A stretch of 64,000 nt of DNA from Myxococcales bacterium (GTDB lineage Bacteria; Myxococcota_A; UBA796; GCA-2862545), in contig JAHQVJ010000100.1 of the NCBI GenBank assembly GCA_019634415.1, forward strand, positions 1 through 64,000. The letters run 5' to 3'. Position numbers and translations under genes: made by a program. The notes under the pieces were generated by a model. The model worked only from the letters and a program-made list of their open reading frames with translations, was not told the origin of the DNA and made no database searches. Shown in pieces: positions 26,964 through 36,500 of this stretch (positions are counted from its first letter, which is position 1; each line of letters starts with the position of its first letter).

Positions 26964-28808
26964 TCACAGCGGATCAGCCGTGCTCGTCGCCTCGGGATGC
27001 AGGATCTGGTGGATCTGCTCGGCCAGCCCAGGTCCGATCCCCGGCACCTCCGCCAGGATCTCCACCGAGGCGTCGGCCACGGCGTCGGCCGATCCCAGGT
27101 GGGTGAGCAGTGCCTTGCGCCGCGACGGGCCCACCCCCGGGATCTCCTCCAGCACCGAGCCCAGGGTGGACTTCCGACGCACCTGTCGGTGGTAGCGCAC
27201 GGCGGCGTCGTGCACCTCGTCGCGGATGTGCTGCAAGATCCGCAGGGCGGGATGGCCTCGCGACAGCTTCAGCGCCTCCTTGCGATGGGGCAGGAAGATC
27301 TTGTCCGTGGCGTGTCGATCTCCGCGCCGTCGCTCGGTTCGTGGCTTCGCGATCCCGCACGCGGGCTGATCGTGCAGACCCAGATCCTGCAGCACCGCCA
27401 GGGCGGCAGCCAGCTGGCCCTTGCCGCCGTCCACCACCAGCAGGTCCGGGAAGACGCCGTCATCGAGGGCGCGCCGAAAGCGCCGGCCCAGGATCTCGCG
27501 CATCGAGGCGTAGTCGTCCGAGCCCACCACGGTCTTCACCCGGTAGCGCCGGTACTCCCTGCGGGCAGGGCGCCCATCGAGGAACACGGCCATCGCCGCC
27601 ACCGGGTGGGCGCCACCGAAGTTCGAGTTGTCGAAGCACTCGATGCGCTCTGGTGCCGTCTCGAGCTCCAGGGCCTCCGCCAGCTCCGCCATGGCTGCGC
27701 GATGACGCTCCTCTTCGTCGGTCTCTCGCAGGTAGCGGACCCGAGCGTTCTCCGTGGCCAGGTTCAGCAGGCGGAGCTTGTCGCCGCGCTGAGGCTGGTG
27801 GATCCGCACCCGCTTGCCCTTCCGCTCCGTCAGCAGCTCCTGCAACACGTCGTGGTGGGTCGGCAGCACCGGCACCAGGATCTCGGCCGGGATGGGGGTG
27901 TCTCCCTGGTACGCCGTGTTGATCATGGTCGACAGCAGGTCCGGATCGTCGTCTGCCACCTCCACGAGCGAGCTTCGCGGCTCCGTCATCACCCCGTCGC
28001 GCACCGGCACGATGGCCACCGCTCCTCGGGCTCCCTCGCGATGCAGTCCCCACACGTCCCGGTTGCCCAGCCCCGTGTCCACCACACGCTGACGCTCCAG
28101 GCTCGACTCGATGCTGAAGATCAGATCCCGTAGTCGCGCAGCCTTCTCGAACTCCAGGGTGTCCGCCGCCTCGCGCATGCGGGACTGCAGACTCCGCACC
28201 GCCACCTTGCGTCGCCCCTCGAGCAGCGCCATCGAGCCGTCGACGATCTCGGAGTACTCGTCGGGCTGCACCAGATCCACGCAGGGCGCGCAGCATCGGC
28301 CCATCTGGTGGAGCAGGCACGGACGACGTCGCGACCTGAGCACGGCGTCGGTGCAGGTCCGTAGCGGGAAGGCGCGCTGAAGGAAGGCCAGCGTCTGGCG
28401 TGCCTTCGACGCCGAGTGGTAGGGGCCGAAGTAGCGCGCGCCGTCGTCCTTGATGCGGCGCACCAGGTCGTAGCGAGGCCACTCGCGGCGTGTGTCGATG
28501 CGCAGATGCAGGAAGTTGCTGTCGTCGCGCAGCTTTACGTTGAAGCGAGGTCGGTGCTTCTTGATCAGCGTGTTCTCGAGAAGCAGGGCCTCCTTCTCGG
28601 TGTGGGTGACGATCACCTCGACGTCGACCGCCGCCCGCACCAGGAAGGGCACCATCATCCGCTCGTCGGTGCCCGACAGGTACTGGCGTACGCGGGCGCG
28701 CAGGTTGATCGCCTTGCCTACGTAGATCACCGTGCCCCGGCGGTCCTTGAAGAGGTACACGCCCGAAGTGGTGGGAAGCTCGGCTGCGCGGTCCTCGAGG
28801 TGCCCCAT
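26964..28808 (-). CDS. uvrC: Excinuclease ABC subunit C
   Basis: 614 aa, normal length. UvrC makes both incisions in nucleotide excision repair. In order: GIY-YIG nuclease (about 14-92, GVYLFKDRRG...IYVGKAINLRARV), a Cys-containing loop (CLLHQMGRCCAPC), UVR motif (about 200-235), the RNase H-like 5'-nuclease (ECFDNSNFGGAHPVAAMAV, LLVVDGGKGQL), and tandem helix-hairpin-helix motifs at the C-terminus (EEIPGVGPSRRKALL and AEVPGIGPGLAEQI). It is a single gene, divergent from a small membrane protein. Confidence 0.96.
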   Translation of the reverse strand: MGHLEDRAAELPTTSGVYLFKDRRGTVIYVGKAINLRARVRQYLSGTDERMMVPFLVRAAVDVEVIVTHTEKEALLLENTLIKKHRPRFNVKLRDDSNFLHLRIDTRREWPRYDLVRRIKDDGARYFGPYHSASKARQTLAFLQRAFPLRTCTDAVLRSRRRPCLLHQMGRCCAPCVDLVQPDEYSEIVDGSMALLEGRRKVAVRSLQSRMREAADTLEFEKAARLRDLIFSIESSLERQRVVDTGLGNRDVWGLHREGARGAVAIVPVRDGVMTEPRSSLVEVADDDPDLLSTMINTAYQGDTPIPAEILVPVLPTHHDVLQELLTERKGKRVRIHQPQRGDKLRLLNLATENARVRYLRETDEEERHRAAMAELAEALELETAPERIECFDNSNFGGAHPVAAMAVFLDGRPARREYRRYRVKTVVGSDDYASMREILGRRFRRALDDGVFPDLLVVDGGKGQLAAALAVLQDLGLHDQPACGIAKPRTERRRGDRHATDKIFLPHRKEALKLSRGHPALRILQHIRDEVHDAAVRYHRQVRRKSTLGSVLEEIPGVGPSRRKALLTHLGSADAVADASVEILAEVPGIGPGLAEQIHQILHPEATSTADPL

Positions 28809-28855
28809 GATGACGGGCGTCGTAACACTCGTGCGGGTGAGCTAAGCTTCGCGCC

Positions 28856-29290
28856 ATGGCACGCACCCACGATGGCATTCAGACGCCGCTTCCACCGAGT
28901 CCCACCGGGATCGGGCTGGGGCTGGCGGTATTGATCGGCGGCATCGCCGCATCCTTCTTCTTCCTGTGCGCTGGCATCCCGATCGTGATCGTCGGCCTGC
29001 TGATGCTGGTCAACCAGCTCAACGGCAAGAGCCGCGTGAGGTTGACGTTCAGCAAGCTGCTCGTGGAGAACGAGCGGTTGGTGATGGGCTTCCTGGTGGG
29101 GCCAGCCAAGCAGCGCGTGGCCTGGCCCGATCTGAAGGGGGTCGAGGTGACGGACGGCGTGGTGGTGGTCACCTCGAGCACCGGCGACGCGCTGCGGTTG
29201 GGGGAGGGTTGCCCCGACGACGAGCTGCAGGAGCTCAAGGCGCGGATCGAGGAGTCGGCCCAGCGGTACGCCGACGAGGGCGGTGCCTGA
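28856..29290 (+). CDS. Small membrane protein of unknown function
   Basis: 144 aa. A paired hydrophobic hairpin (about 18-52) is followed by a cytoplasmic-looking region of beta strands and a terminal helix (LKGVEVTDGVVVVTSSTGDALRLGE), which has the look of a PH-like (bPH) fold, though this is a weak call. It overlaps the next gene by 8 nt, so the two are co-translated. Start ATG 28856 has only a weak ribosome binding site. Confidence 0.65.
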   Translation: MARTHDGIQTPLPPSPTGIGLGLAVLIGGIAASFFFLCAGIPIVIVGLLMLVNQLNGKSRVRLTFSKLLVENERLVMGFLVGPAKQRVAWPDLKGVEVTDGVVVVTSSTGDALRLGEGCPDDELQELKARIEESAQRYADEGGA

Positions 29291-29675
29291 AGTCCGCCCG
29301 GCCCAACGTCTGCGATGGGCGCTGGTGGGGGTCTGCCTCGCCATCGCGGCGGCGGACTGGATCCAGCCGCTGATCCTGGACTGGCGTCCCAAGATGGTGG
29401 GGGCGATCCTCGGTGGGGCGTTCTACGCGGGCAGCGCGTTGGCGGTGCATCGCGGCGTGCGCCCGGTGGCCATCGCCGTGGCCGCGCTGCCGCTGTTGCC
29501 CGTGGGGTTGCTCGGCGCCCACTGGATCGGCTGGTCGGTGCCCGTGCAGCCCGACGGTGCCATGGTGGGCATCCTCGTGGGCCAGATCGTCGCCGCGATC
29601 CTGGCGGTGGCGTGGTTCAGCGCACGATCTGACCCGTCGGAGCGGCCAGCGGCTGGTGCGCCAGACGACCGTTGA
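29283..29675 (+). CDS. Small membrane protein of unknown function
   Basis: 130 aa with three or four hydrophobic helices (about 12-30, 38-55, 60-82, 92-113). No family recognised. It starts 8 nt inside the previous gene and its last 59 nt overlap the 3' end of murI on the other strand. The C-terminal tail (SARSDPSERPAAGAPDDR) is within the overlap and may be of little functional weight. Confidence 0.6.
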   Translation: MPEVRPAQRLRWALVGVCLAIAAADWIQPLILDWRPKMVGAILGGAFYAGSALAVHRGVRPVAIAVAALPLLPVGLLGAHWIGWSVPVQPDGAMVGILVGQIVAAILAVAWFSARSDPSERPAAGAPDDR

Positions 29676-30471
29676 CCTCGGCGATGTGCTCCACCGTCGG
29701 CAGCGCTCGTCCGAGGAAGCGTGCGCCGTGGGTGGCGAATCGGGCGGGATCTCCGGTGCAGAGCACCCGCAGCGATCCGGCGGTGGATGCCGGGTCGGAC
29801 GGCGCGAAGCGTGGGTGACGGCTGATCCAGGACACCAAGGCCTCTGCGACGTAGGGCGCCGGATCGAGCACGTGCACGCCGCTCGGGACCGACCGCTGCA
29901 GCACTGGCAGCAGCAGTGGGTAGTGGGTGCAGCCGAGCAGCAGCGTGTCGATTCCCGGCAGATCGGCCAGGTAGCGGTCCACTGCGAGCCGCGCGATCTC
30001 GGTGCCCTCCCATCCCTCCTCCACCAGCGGAGCCAGCAGGGGGGCGGCTCGCTGCGTCACCCGATGGGGGCCCAGCTTGGCGATCTCGGTCAGGTACGTG
30101 CTGCTCCGGACCGTGCGCTCGGTGGCGAGGATGCCGATGTGGCCTGCGCTTCGTTGCACCGCCAGCTCGGCTCCCGGGATGGTCACCCCCAAGATCCGCC
30201 GAGGGCTGTCGCTCGCCGCATAGCGCTGCTGGAGGTGGCGCAGCGCCACGCAGCTCACCGTGTGGCAGGCCACGATCACCAAGCTGCAGCCCTCCTCGAG
30301 GAGCCGCTCCACCGCCTGCTCCGCGAAGTCGAGCAGCGTGTCGGGGGAGCGTCCGCCGTAGGGCGCGCGTCCCGAGTCGCCCAGGTAGACGAAGGAGTGG
30401 TGTGGCAGCGCCTGCATGCAGGGCCCCAGCACGGAGAGGCCTCCGAATCCCGAATCGTAGACGCCGATCAT
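29617..30471 (-). CDS. murI: Glutamate racemase
   Basis: 284 aa. MurI supplies D-glutamate for peptidoglycan. The N-terminal DSGFGG (6-11) and YLGDSGRAPYG are typical, and the second catalytic cysteine is in LGCTHYPLL (C182, T183, H184). The first catalytic motif, normally ACNTAS, reads ACHTVS (68-73): Cys69 is kept but Asn is replaced by His. AGGAA about 6 nt upstream supports the ATG. It is divergent from the gene at 30516, with 44 nt between the starts. Confidence 0.93.
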   Translation of the reverse strand: MIGVYDSGFGGLSVLGPCMQALPHHSFVYLGDSGRAPYGGRSPDTLLDFAEQAVERLLEEGCSLVIVACHTVSCVALRHLQQRYAASDSPRRILGVTIPGAELAVQRSAGHIGILATERTVRSSTYLTEIAKLGPHRVTQRAAPLLAPLVEEGWEGTEIARLAVDRYLADLPGIDTLLLGCTHYPLLLPVLQRSVPSGVHVLDPAPYVAEALVSWISRHPRFAPSDPASTAGSLRVLCTGDPARFATHGARFLGRALPTVEHIAEVNGRLAHQPLAAPTGQIVR

Positions 30472-30515
30472 GGAGTTCCTGCTACATACCTTGGACCACG
30501 TTCAGGGGGGGAGCC

Positions 30516-30827
30516 ATGACGGGGACGGACTGGGTCGGAGCGATCGGCGTGACCATCTTGCTGGTGGCCTTCTTCCTGAACTGTCAGGGAAGGCTGTCGT
30601 CGGATCAGCCGCTGTACCACGCGCTGAATGCCCTCGGGGCAGCCATGGCCTGCACCGCCTCCATCCTCATCGCCTACCTACCCTTCGTGCTGCTCGAGGG
30701 GGCCTGGACGGTGGTGTCGTTGGTGGGCCTCGTGAAGCACCTGCGGTCGGGGTCTGCGCTGCTACTTGCCGGGCACGACCATGGGCTCGGACATGCGGCG
30801 GCAGTGGTACACGCCTCCCGGCGGTAG
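30516..30827 (+). CDS. CBU_0592-like small membrane protein
   Basis: 103 aa. The pattern matches the CBU_0592-like domain: an opening helix (GVTILLVAFFLNCQGRLSS), the phrase YHALNALGAAM, and a closing LLEGAWTVVSLVGLVKHL. Three hydrophobic segments are expected. Function of the family is unknown. A strong GGGGGGAG sequence precedes ATG 30516. The 3' end overlaps the convergent methyltransferase gene by 66 nt; that part encodes a His-rich tail outside the domain. Confidence 0.75.
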   Translation: MTGTDWVGAIGVTILLVAFFLNCQGRLSSDQPLYHALNALGAAMACTASILIAYLPFVLLEGAWTVVSLVGLVKHLRSGSALLLAGHDHGLGHAAAVVHASRR

Positions 30828-31364
30828 GTTGCGGAGCACCAGGTCGAACCGGACCTCGTCGAACAGGCGCCGGTACAGGCTCGCGAACCACCACGGCATC
30901 ACGGTCAGCTGGTGGAACGTGACGTCGGGGCCTTGTTCGCGTAGCCAGCGAAGCCAGGCCTCGTTGACGGCCTTGGGCAAGCTGGGCACGGGCAAGCCCG
31001 ACAACACCACGTCGGCGCGTTCCGCTCCCTGGTCGCGCAGGACGGAGGAGAGATCCTCCACGTCCGCCACCACGAAGTGGGCCTGCGGAACGGCGCGGCG
31101 GCCGATCTCCGCGAAGTCCGCATCCACCTCCACGGCGATCAGGGTGCTCTCGGGGTGCATCCGATCTGCGGCGATGCGCGTCACCGCACCCGTGCCGGCC
31201 CCCAGCTCCACGATCACCTGAGGGCGGCTCGGTGTGATGTGGGCGCACATCGCCGAGGCCAGCGCCGGGCTCGAGGGGGTCAGGGCTGCCACGCGGGTCC
31301 CGTGAGCCAGGAGCTTGCGGGCGAACAGCAGGGGTCCTCCGTCGATGTCGCCGGCGCGGCTCAT
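30762..31364 (-). CDS. PmtA-type phospholipid/ornithine-lipid N-methyltransferase family protein
   Basis: 200 aa. The start FARKLLAHGTRVAALTPSSP and the SAM motif VIVELGAGTGAVTRIA, followed by VEVDADFAEIGRR and DVVLSGLPVPSLP, match the PmtA group of small lipid N-methyltransferases. These act at the inner membrane on phosphatidylethanolamine; related enzymes methylate ornithine lipids. ATG 31364 overlaps the stop of the OlsB-like acyltransferase gene by 4 nt, so the two are coupled. I infer a shared lipid pathway; the substrate is not proven. A longer ORF reaches 31517 but lacks the domain start. Confidence 0.8.
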   Translation of the reverse strand: MSRAGDIDGGPLLFARKLLAHGTRVAALTPSSPALASAMCAHITPSRPQVIVELGAGTGAVTRIAADRMHPESTLIAVEVDADFAEIGRRAVPQAHFVVADVEDLSSVLRDQGAERADVVLSGLPVPSLPKAVNEAWLRWLREQGPDVTFHQLTVMPWWFASLYRRLFDEVRFDLVLRNLPPGGVYHCRRMSEPMVVPGK

Positions 31365-32287
31365 GTCACCTCCTCGAGCGTGCCGTGGCGCTGCAGAAAG
31401 CGCTCGTGGGCGGGCCGGCCCATCGTGCGGCGCAGCATGCTCGCCGGTGCGTTGCGCAGATCGGCCACACACAGGACGTCCAGGCAGCTGCCGAAGTCCG
31501 GGTCCACACCGGCGCACAGTCCCTTCATGCCGAGCTGCAGGTAGTGCTTGACCAGGACGGGGGGCTTGCGGCCGTCACGCCTCGTGACCGCAGCCTCCAC
31601 GTCTCGGTAGGTCGGTAGGGGCGCCCCGGGACCCTCGAACACGAATCGATGCACCGGTCGCACCAGCGGCGCGAGCTCCGAGCGGTGCTCCGTGGAGAGC
31701 AGGAATCGCGCGACGTCGGCGCGGCTCGCCACGCTGTAGTCGGCGGACATGCTCAGGGTGCCGACGATGGCGTGTAGGTGAGGGTGGCGATCGAACCAGG
31801 TGCCGATGCCCATCCACAACAACAACAGTGGATGGAACGAGCGCTGCACCTCTGGGACCACGAAGGACCGACCCAGCTCGATGGCGTGGGAGAGGCGCCG
31901 GAGCAGGGCCCCTCCGTAGCGGAAGCAGCTCTGGGTGTACAGGCCGCCGTTCCCGGACGGCCCTGCGATGCCTGCCACCTCGGCCAGCCGGTAGCCACCC
32001 AGCACCTGACCCGTCTCGTCGTTCCAGAGCACCAGCTGTGCATAGCTGGCATCCCAGCTGTCTAGATCCGCGGGCTGTCCGCTGCCCTCGCCCACGGCTC
32101 GGAAGGTGCGCTCCCGCTGTCGCCCGATCTCCGCCATCACGTTGGGAGCCTGGTGGCTCCGGAACGTGACCACGCGGAGCGGCGACTTGTCCACCAGGAC
32201 GGACTCGGGGCCGAGCGATGCCATCTCCTTCCGGAGCAGCTCGACGGGGCGGGGGTGGGCGAGGGGGACGGGTGGAGTGGGGGACAC
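31361..32287 (-). CDS. OlsB-like N-acyltransferase (GNAT superfamily)
   Basis: 308 aa from GTG 32287; an in-frame extension to 32509 is Arg-rich and unlikely. The core has GGYRLAEVAG, the motif YTQSCFRYGG, ELGRSFVVPEVQRS and LWMGIGTWFDRHP, and the C-terminal PPVLVKHYLQLGMKGLC with DPDFGSCLDVLCVADL. This is the pattern of OlsB, which N-acylates ornithine using acyl-ACP in ornithine lipid synthesis, and of related hemolysin-type acyltransferases. No OlsA-type O-acyltransferase is next to it. Confidence in family is good, in substrate moderate. Confidence 0.82.
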   Translation of the reverse strand: MSPTPPVPLAHPRPVELLRKEMASLGPESVLVDKSPLRVVTFRSHQAPNVMAEIGRQRERTFRAVGEGSGQPADLDSWDASYAQLVLWNDETGQVLGGYRLAEVAGIAGPSGNGGLYTQSCFRYGGALLRRLSHAIELGRSFVVPEVQRSFHPLLLLWMGIGTWFDRHPHLHAIVGTLSMSADYSVASRADVARFLLSTEHRSELAPLVRPVHRFVFEGPGAPLPTYRDVEAAVTRRDGRKPPVLVKHYLQLGMKGLCAGVDPDFGSCLDVLCVADLRNAPASMLRRTMGRPAHERFLQRHGTLEEVT

Positions 32288-32376
32288 GGCGGCCTCCTGC
32301 GAGATCGGCCGATGCAAACGGCCGAACTCCCTCTTGCTGCGTGCGGGTGACCCCTCGGTCGACGTGGCGGAACGAC

Positions 32377-33399
32377 CTAGCGCCGGTTCCGCAACGGGCC
32401 TCGCAGCGAGCCGAACCAGTGGGCGAACGTCGCCAGCGTGGCGGGTCCCTCGAGCAAGGTACCCAGGGAGAACGACACGTTTCCGTGATCGAGCAATGTG
32501 GTGGTGCACAGGCGGGATCGCTTCCCTTGCTGCGACAGCAGCTCGTGCAACCGTGCCGACTCCGTCGGTGGGATGACCAAGTCGTTCCGGCCGTGGAACA
32601 GGGTCACGGGCGCGAGGAGATCCGGGATCGCGTGGGTGACGGACAGAGCGTCCACCGCCTCGGCGTGGTCGGCGAGCAGGCGCTCACACAGGCGTGACCG
32701 GGCGGCTGCGTCGTCTCGGAGCGTCAGGAAGTGCTCTCGATCGTGGGGGGTCAGGTCGCGGAGCACCTGTGGGAGCTGCTCGGTCTGATCGATGGAGTCC
32801 GTGAGATCGGTGTGGATCGCCAAGGCGATGCCGTCGGTGAGCTCGCCCACCTCGTCCAGGAACCGTCGCAGCAGGATCAGCCGTCCGTAGGGATCCGCAG
32901 TCGCCTCCACCAACAGGTGCCTCAGCAGCGCGCGCGCGTCGTGGTAGGCCCCGATGAGCATCAGGCCGCTCACGTGTTGCCGGAGCTCGGGGGTCGCTGC
33001 CGCCGCCATGGCCTGCCCACCCGCATAGGACGGGGCCAGGATCCCGACGCTGCTGCAGTCGAGGGTGTCGTCCGCGAGCACGGAGCGCAGGGTGGCCGCG
33101 ATGGTGGGGCTCGCGAGCGGCTTCAGCCGCAGCTGAGCGAGGGGCTCGATGCGAGGGCTCACCACCGCCATCCCAGCCGCCGTCAGGGCAGTGGCCAGAC
33201 GCACCAGCCGAGGATCGCGATGGGCGTGCCGGGCCAGGCCATGCAGCATGAGTACCGTGGCCCACGGCGAGCCCGAGGGCCGGTAGAGATCCGCCTCCAC
33301 CACGCCCATCTCCGTGGACAGCAAGTAGGGCTTCCCTGGGCTTGCCTGGTTCGTGCGAAGGAATCCGGCAGCAAATGCGATTGCACGAATCAGATCCAT
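32377..33399 (-). CDS. Alpha/beta hydrolase
   Basis: 340 aa. The central strand VLMLHGLARHAHRDPRL and the later phrase VTLFHGRNDLVIPPTESARL (acid turn) and DHGNVSF (catalytic His) fit the alpha/beta hydrolase fold. The nucleophile elbow is APSYAGG, with Ser between Pro and Tyr. Residues 1-20 may be a weak hydrophobic leader. It lies 89 nt upstream of the OlsB-like gene and may be co-transcribed, which would suit a lipid or ester substrate. The start at 33399 (MDLIRAIAF) is favoured over a long in-frame extension. Confidence 0.78.
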   Translation of the reverse strand: MDLIRAIAFAAGFLRTNQASPGKPYLLSTEMGVVEADLYRPSGSPWATVLMLHGLARHAHRDPRLVRLATALTAAGMAVVSPRIEPLAQLRLKPLASPTIAATLRSVLADDTLDCSSVGILAPSYAGGQAMAAAATPELRQHVSGLMLIGAYHDARALLRHLLVEATADPYGRLILLRRFLDEVGELTDGIALAIHTDLTDSIDQTEQLPQVLRDLTPHDREHFLTLRDDAAARSRLCERLLADHAEAVDALSVTHAIPDLLAPVTLFHGRNDLVIPPTESARLHELLSQQGKRSRLCTTTLLDHGNVSFSLGTLLEGPATLATFAHWFGSLRGPLRNRR

Positions 33400-33541
33400 C
33401 TTGGTACCTGGCCGCTGAGTGGCATCTGGATAAGCCCTCACTGGGTCGTGTGCCCGTAGCGCTCGATGATGGAGTGCGTTACGCGGTCCGGCCCTGCCAC
33501 AACGGTTTCCCGAAGTAGGGAAAAAAGGGCGAGAGGCTGGG

Positions 33542-36500
33542 ATGAACCGGGTCGAAAAAGCCATCGAGTCGGGCCGCTGCGCCGTTGCGGTCTCCGGCTC
33601 ACTCCTTCGGGATCCAGAAGTCATGCTCGCGCTTAGCGAGCGTTCCGCGCTCAACCCCATGGCGCTCGCGGGACCGGCTGTGTCCCCCGTGATTCCCGTG
33701 GGGCCAGACGGCATTGCGCGGGCCGTGGCTCAACCAGGCGGCGTCGTCGTCGTGGTGGAGCCGGAAGGGGCAGACGTTCAGGGTCTTCAGGCGCTCGGCG
33801 CCCTGCTGCAGCGAGGCCGTCATCGGCCCGAGGTGGTGGTGGTCGCGCGCAACTACAACCCCTTCGCCTTCGGTGGGGCCCTCAAGGGCCTCACGGTGGA
33901 TCACGAGAAGGGTAGGGGCAAGGCCTTTATCCAAGGTCTGCCCGAGCCCCCCGAGGCGTTGGACGTGCCTGGCGTGGAAGACGCCTTGGCCAAGGTCAAG
34001 AAGAAGGGCAGCGACATTCCTGCGCCGCGCTTCTGCTTCGTGGGGCGCGAGGAGGAGGCCGAGCAGCTCGGCTCGCTGCTCGGTTCCGGCGGGCCCATCG
34101 TGCTCTCAGGTCCGCGTGGATCGGGCCGTCATCAGCTCCTCGAGCACGCCATCGAGGCGTCCGAGCTCACCCGCCTTCCCGACCTGTGGCTCGGCTGGGG
34201 CACCGGATTCGATGCCCTCGCGGCTCGGATCGCCATCGCTGCGAGCGAGGCGGGGCATGGTGCGTTGCTGGAGCTACTCAAGGCAGAGCACTCCGTAGCG
34301 GAGCTGATCGAGGCCACCCGGGGGGCGGTGGCGTCGGAGGCCATGGCGGGCCGGGTGTTCGTGGTGCATCGTCTGGAGTTCGGGCTGGGGAGGGAGAACG
34401 ACTTCTTCCGCAAGAGCCGCCTCGAGCTGCTTCTGTACAGCCTCCTCACCCACGACGCGTCGTTCCCGATCGTGTTCGTGTCCACGCGGCAGCCGCGCTT
34501 CCATCGCGAAGGGATCGGCGAGGGGCTGCGTCGTCTCGAGGTGGGTGGCATCAAGGGGCGCTTCTTCCACGAGATCTTCGAGGCCCACAAGGCGGCCGAG
34601 TTCCCGCGCGACAAGTTCGGGCCCATCTCGGATCGGGTGCATGGTCATGCGCTGGCTGCGCGCACCTTCGCCGTGGCTACCCGGGTTCGTCAGGACGGTG
34701 AGGCCATCGTCGACGATCCCAAGTTCATGAAGATGGAGTCCATCCAAGACGAAGCGGCCATCAAGAAGCAGCTCGGCAAGCGGGTGGAGCGACTACCCAA
34801 GCCGCTGCGCAACGTGCTGGCTCGGATCAGCCACTTCGCGGAGCCCGTCAACGGCAACATGCTCGCCGACATCCGGGTGAACCGGAAGAGCCGTCTGGAG
34901 CTGCTGTCGCTCGGTCTGCTCGACATGTACGGCACCATGAACGACCGGCGGTACCGAGTGCATCCGCTGGTGCGGCTGAACCTGTCGTTCCGCGAGATCT
35001 CCGACTTCGACGTGTGTGGTGATCTGGCCGAGTACTTCCAGGGCCAAGCCACCAAGGTGGAGGGACTGGAGAAGGTGGCGCTGCAGCATCGCCAGATGCG
35101 CTTCGCCATCGCAGGTCGGCGGCTGCGGGCTCGTCCGCAGACCGAGACCCCTCAGCACGACGCGTGGCTGGAGTCCGTGACCGGCATGCTGCGCGCCAAG
35201 CAGCCCCGTCTCGACCTCGTGGAGCAGCGACTCAACGAGTGCCTGAAGACGGATCCGGCCAACTCCGACGCGTGGCTGCTCAAGCTCGAGCTCGTGGCCG
35301 CGCAGCAGAACAAGATCGAAGCCCTCGAGGAGGTCCTCGAGGAGGCCATCCAGAAGGCGGCGGTGCCCGAGCTGTTCCAGCAGGTGGTGAGCTACGCCTT
35401 GGGTCGTCGTGCCCGCACGAAGGCCATCACGGTGCTCGAGCGCGCCGTGGCGATGTTCCCCGAGGAGAGCCGTCTGCGCACGCGCCTCGGTGCGATCCTG
35501 CTGCGGCAGGGTCGTCGCAACGAGGGCATCGAGCACCTCATCGACGCCATGAACCAAGATCCGATGCTGCCCGATCCGTACGGCCTGCTCGGCATGGCGC
35601 GTCGTGACGAGGGCGTGGAGTCGCTGGACGAGGCGGAGCAGCTCCTGCGCGAGGCTGTGCGCCTGTCCCCCACCGATCCGGTGCAGACCGCGCGCCTGGC
35701 CGATCTGCTGATCGAGCGCGCCCGCGTCGAAGAGGACAAGCAGAAGGAGCTTCGCGAGGAGGCCTACCAGCTGCTGGAAGATGGGATTCGTGGCGAGCGG
35801 CGTGCACCAGAGGCGTGCTTGTTGCTGGCCACCCTCATCCGCGAGCAGGGGGGCGATCTCGAGCGGTGTGCCTGGTTGCTCAAGCAGAGCCGCAAGCTCA
35901 CCGATCGCAACCACGAGCGGTCCCGCCGGATCACCGTGGAGCGAGCGCTCCTCGACATGGCTCAGGGCAACCTCGACCAGGCCGAGCACAGCATTCGGCA
36001 GCGGATCGACAGCGATCCCACCCACGCACGGGCATTCGCGGCACTGGGGCACATCCTCGAGGTTCGCGAGCAGTACATCCCTGCGTTCGCCGAGTATCAG
36101 CGGGCCAAGGAGCGCACGTCGCAGCACAGCCTGGCGTGTCGCTACTATGGCTCGCTGCTGACGCGCCTGCAGGGCATCATCGAGGCGCAGGCAGCCGGGC
36201 TGCTTCAGCCCAGCGAGCCCGCGCGCCCGATGCCCACGCCGGTGGTGCCGTCGGGTCGAATCCTGCGGCGTGAGGGGAGTGAGGCATCGGCCGACGTTTC
36301 CGGCGGCGAGCCGGCAGCGCCCGACGCGGCGGTGGAGCAGCTGCTGGCCGAGCCAGGAGTGCCTGCTGCCGCGGAGCCTGCACCTGCCGCGGAGCCCGTT
36401 GCCGCGGAGCCTCCTGCACCTGCAGCGGAGCCCGTTGCTGCGGAGTCTGCACCTGCAGCGGAGCCCGTTGCTGCGGAGCCTGCACCTGCCGCGGAGCCCG

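Noticed and set aside
33506-33523. Hairpin TTTCCC-GAAGTA-GGGAAA before the STAND-like gene
   Set aside because: Six base pairs only; it could be chance and has no supporting second copy.
34186-34701. 171-aa alternative-frame ORF within the STAND-like gene
   Set aside because: It is a shadow of the long reading frame, with Arg/Gly/Ala-rich content typical of such shadows.
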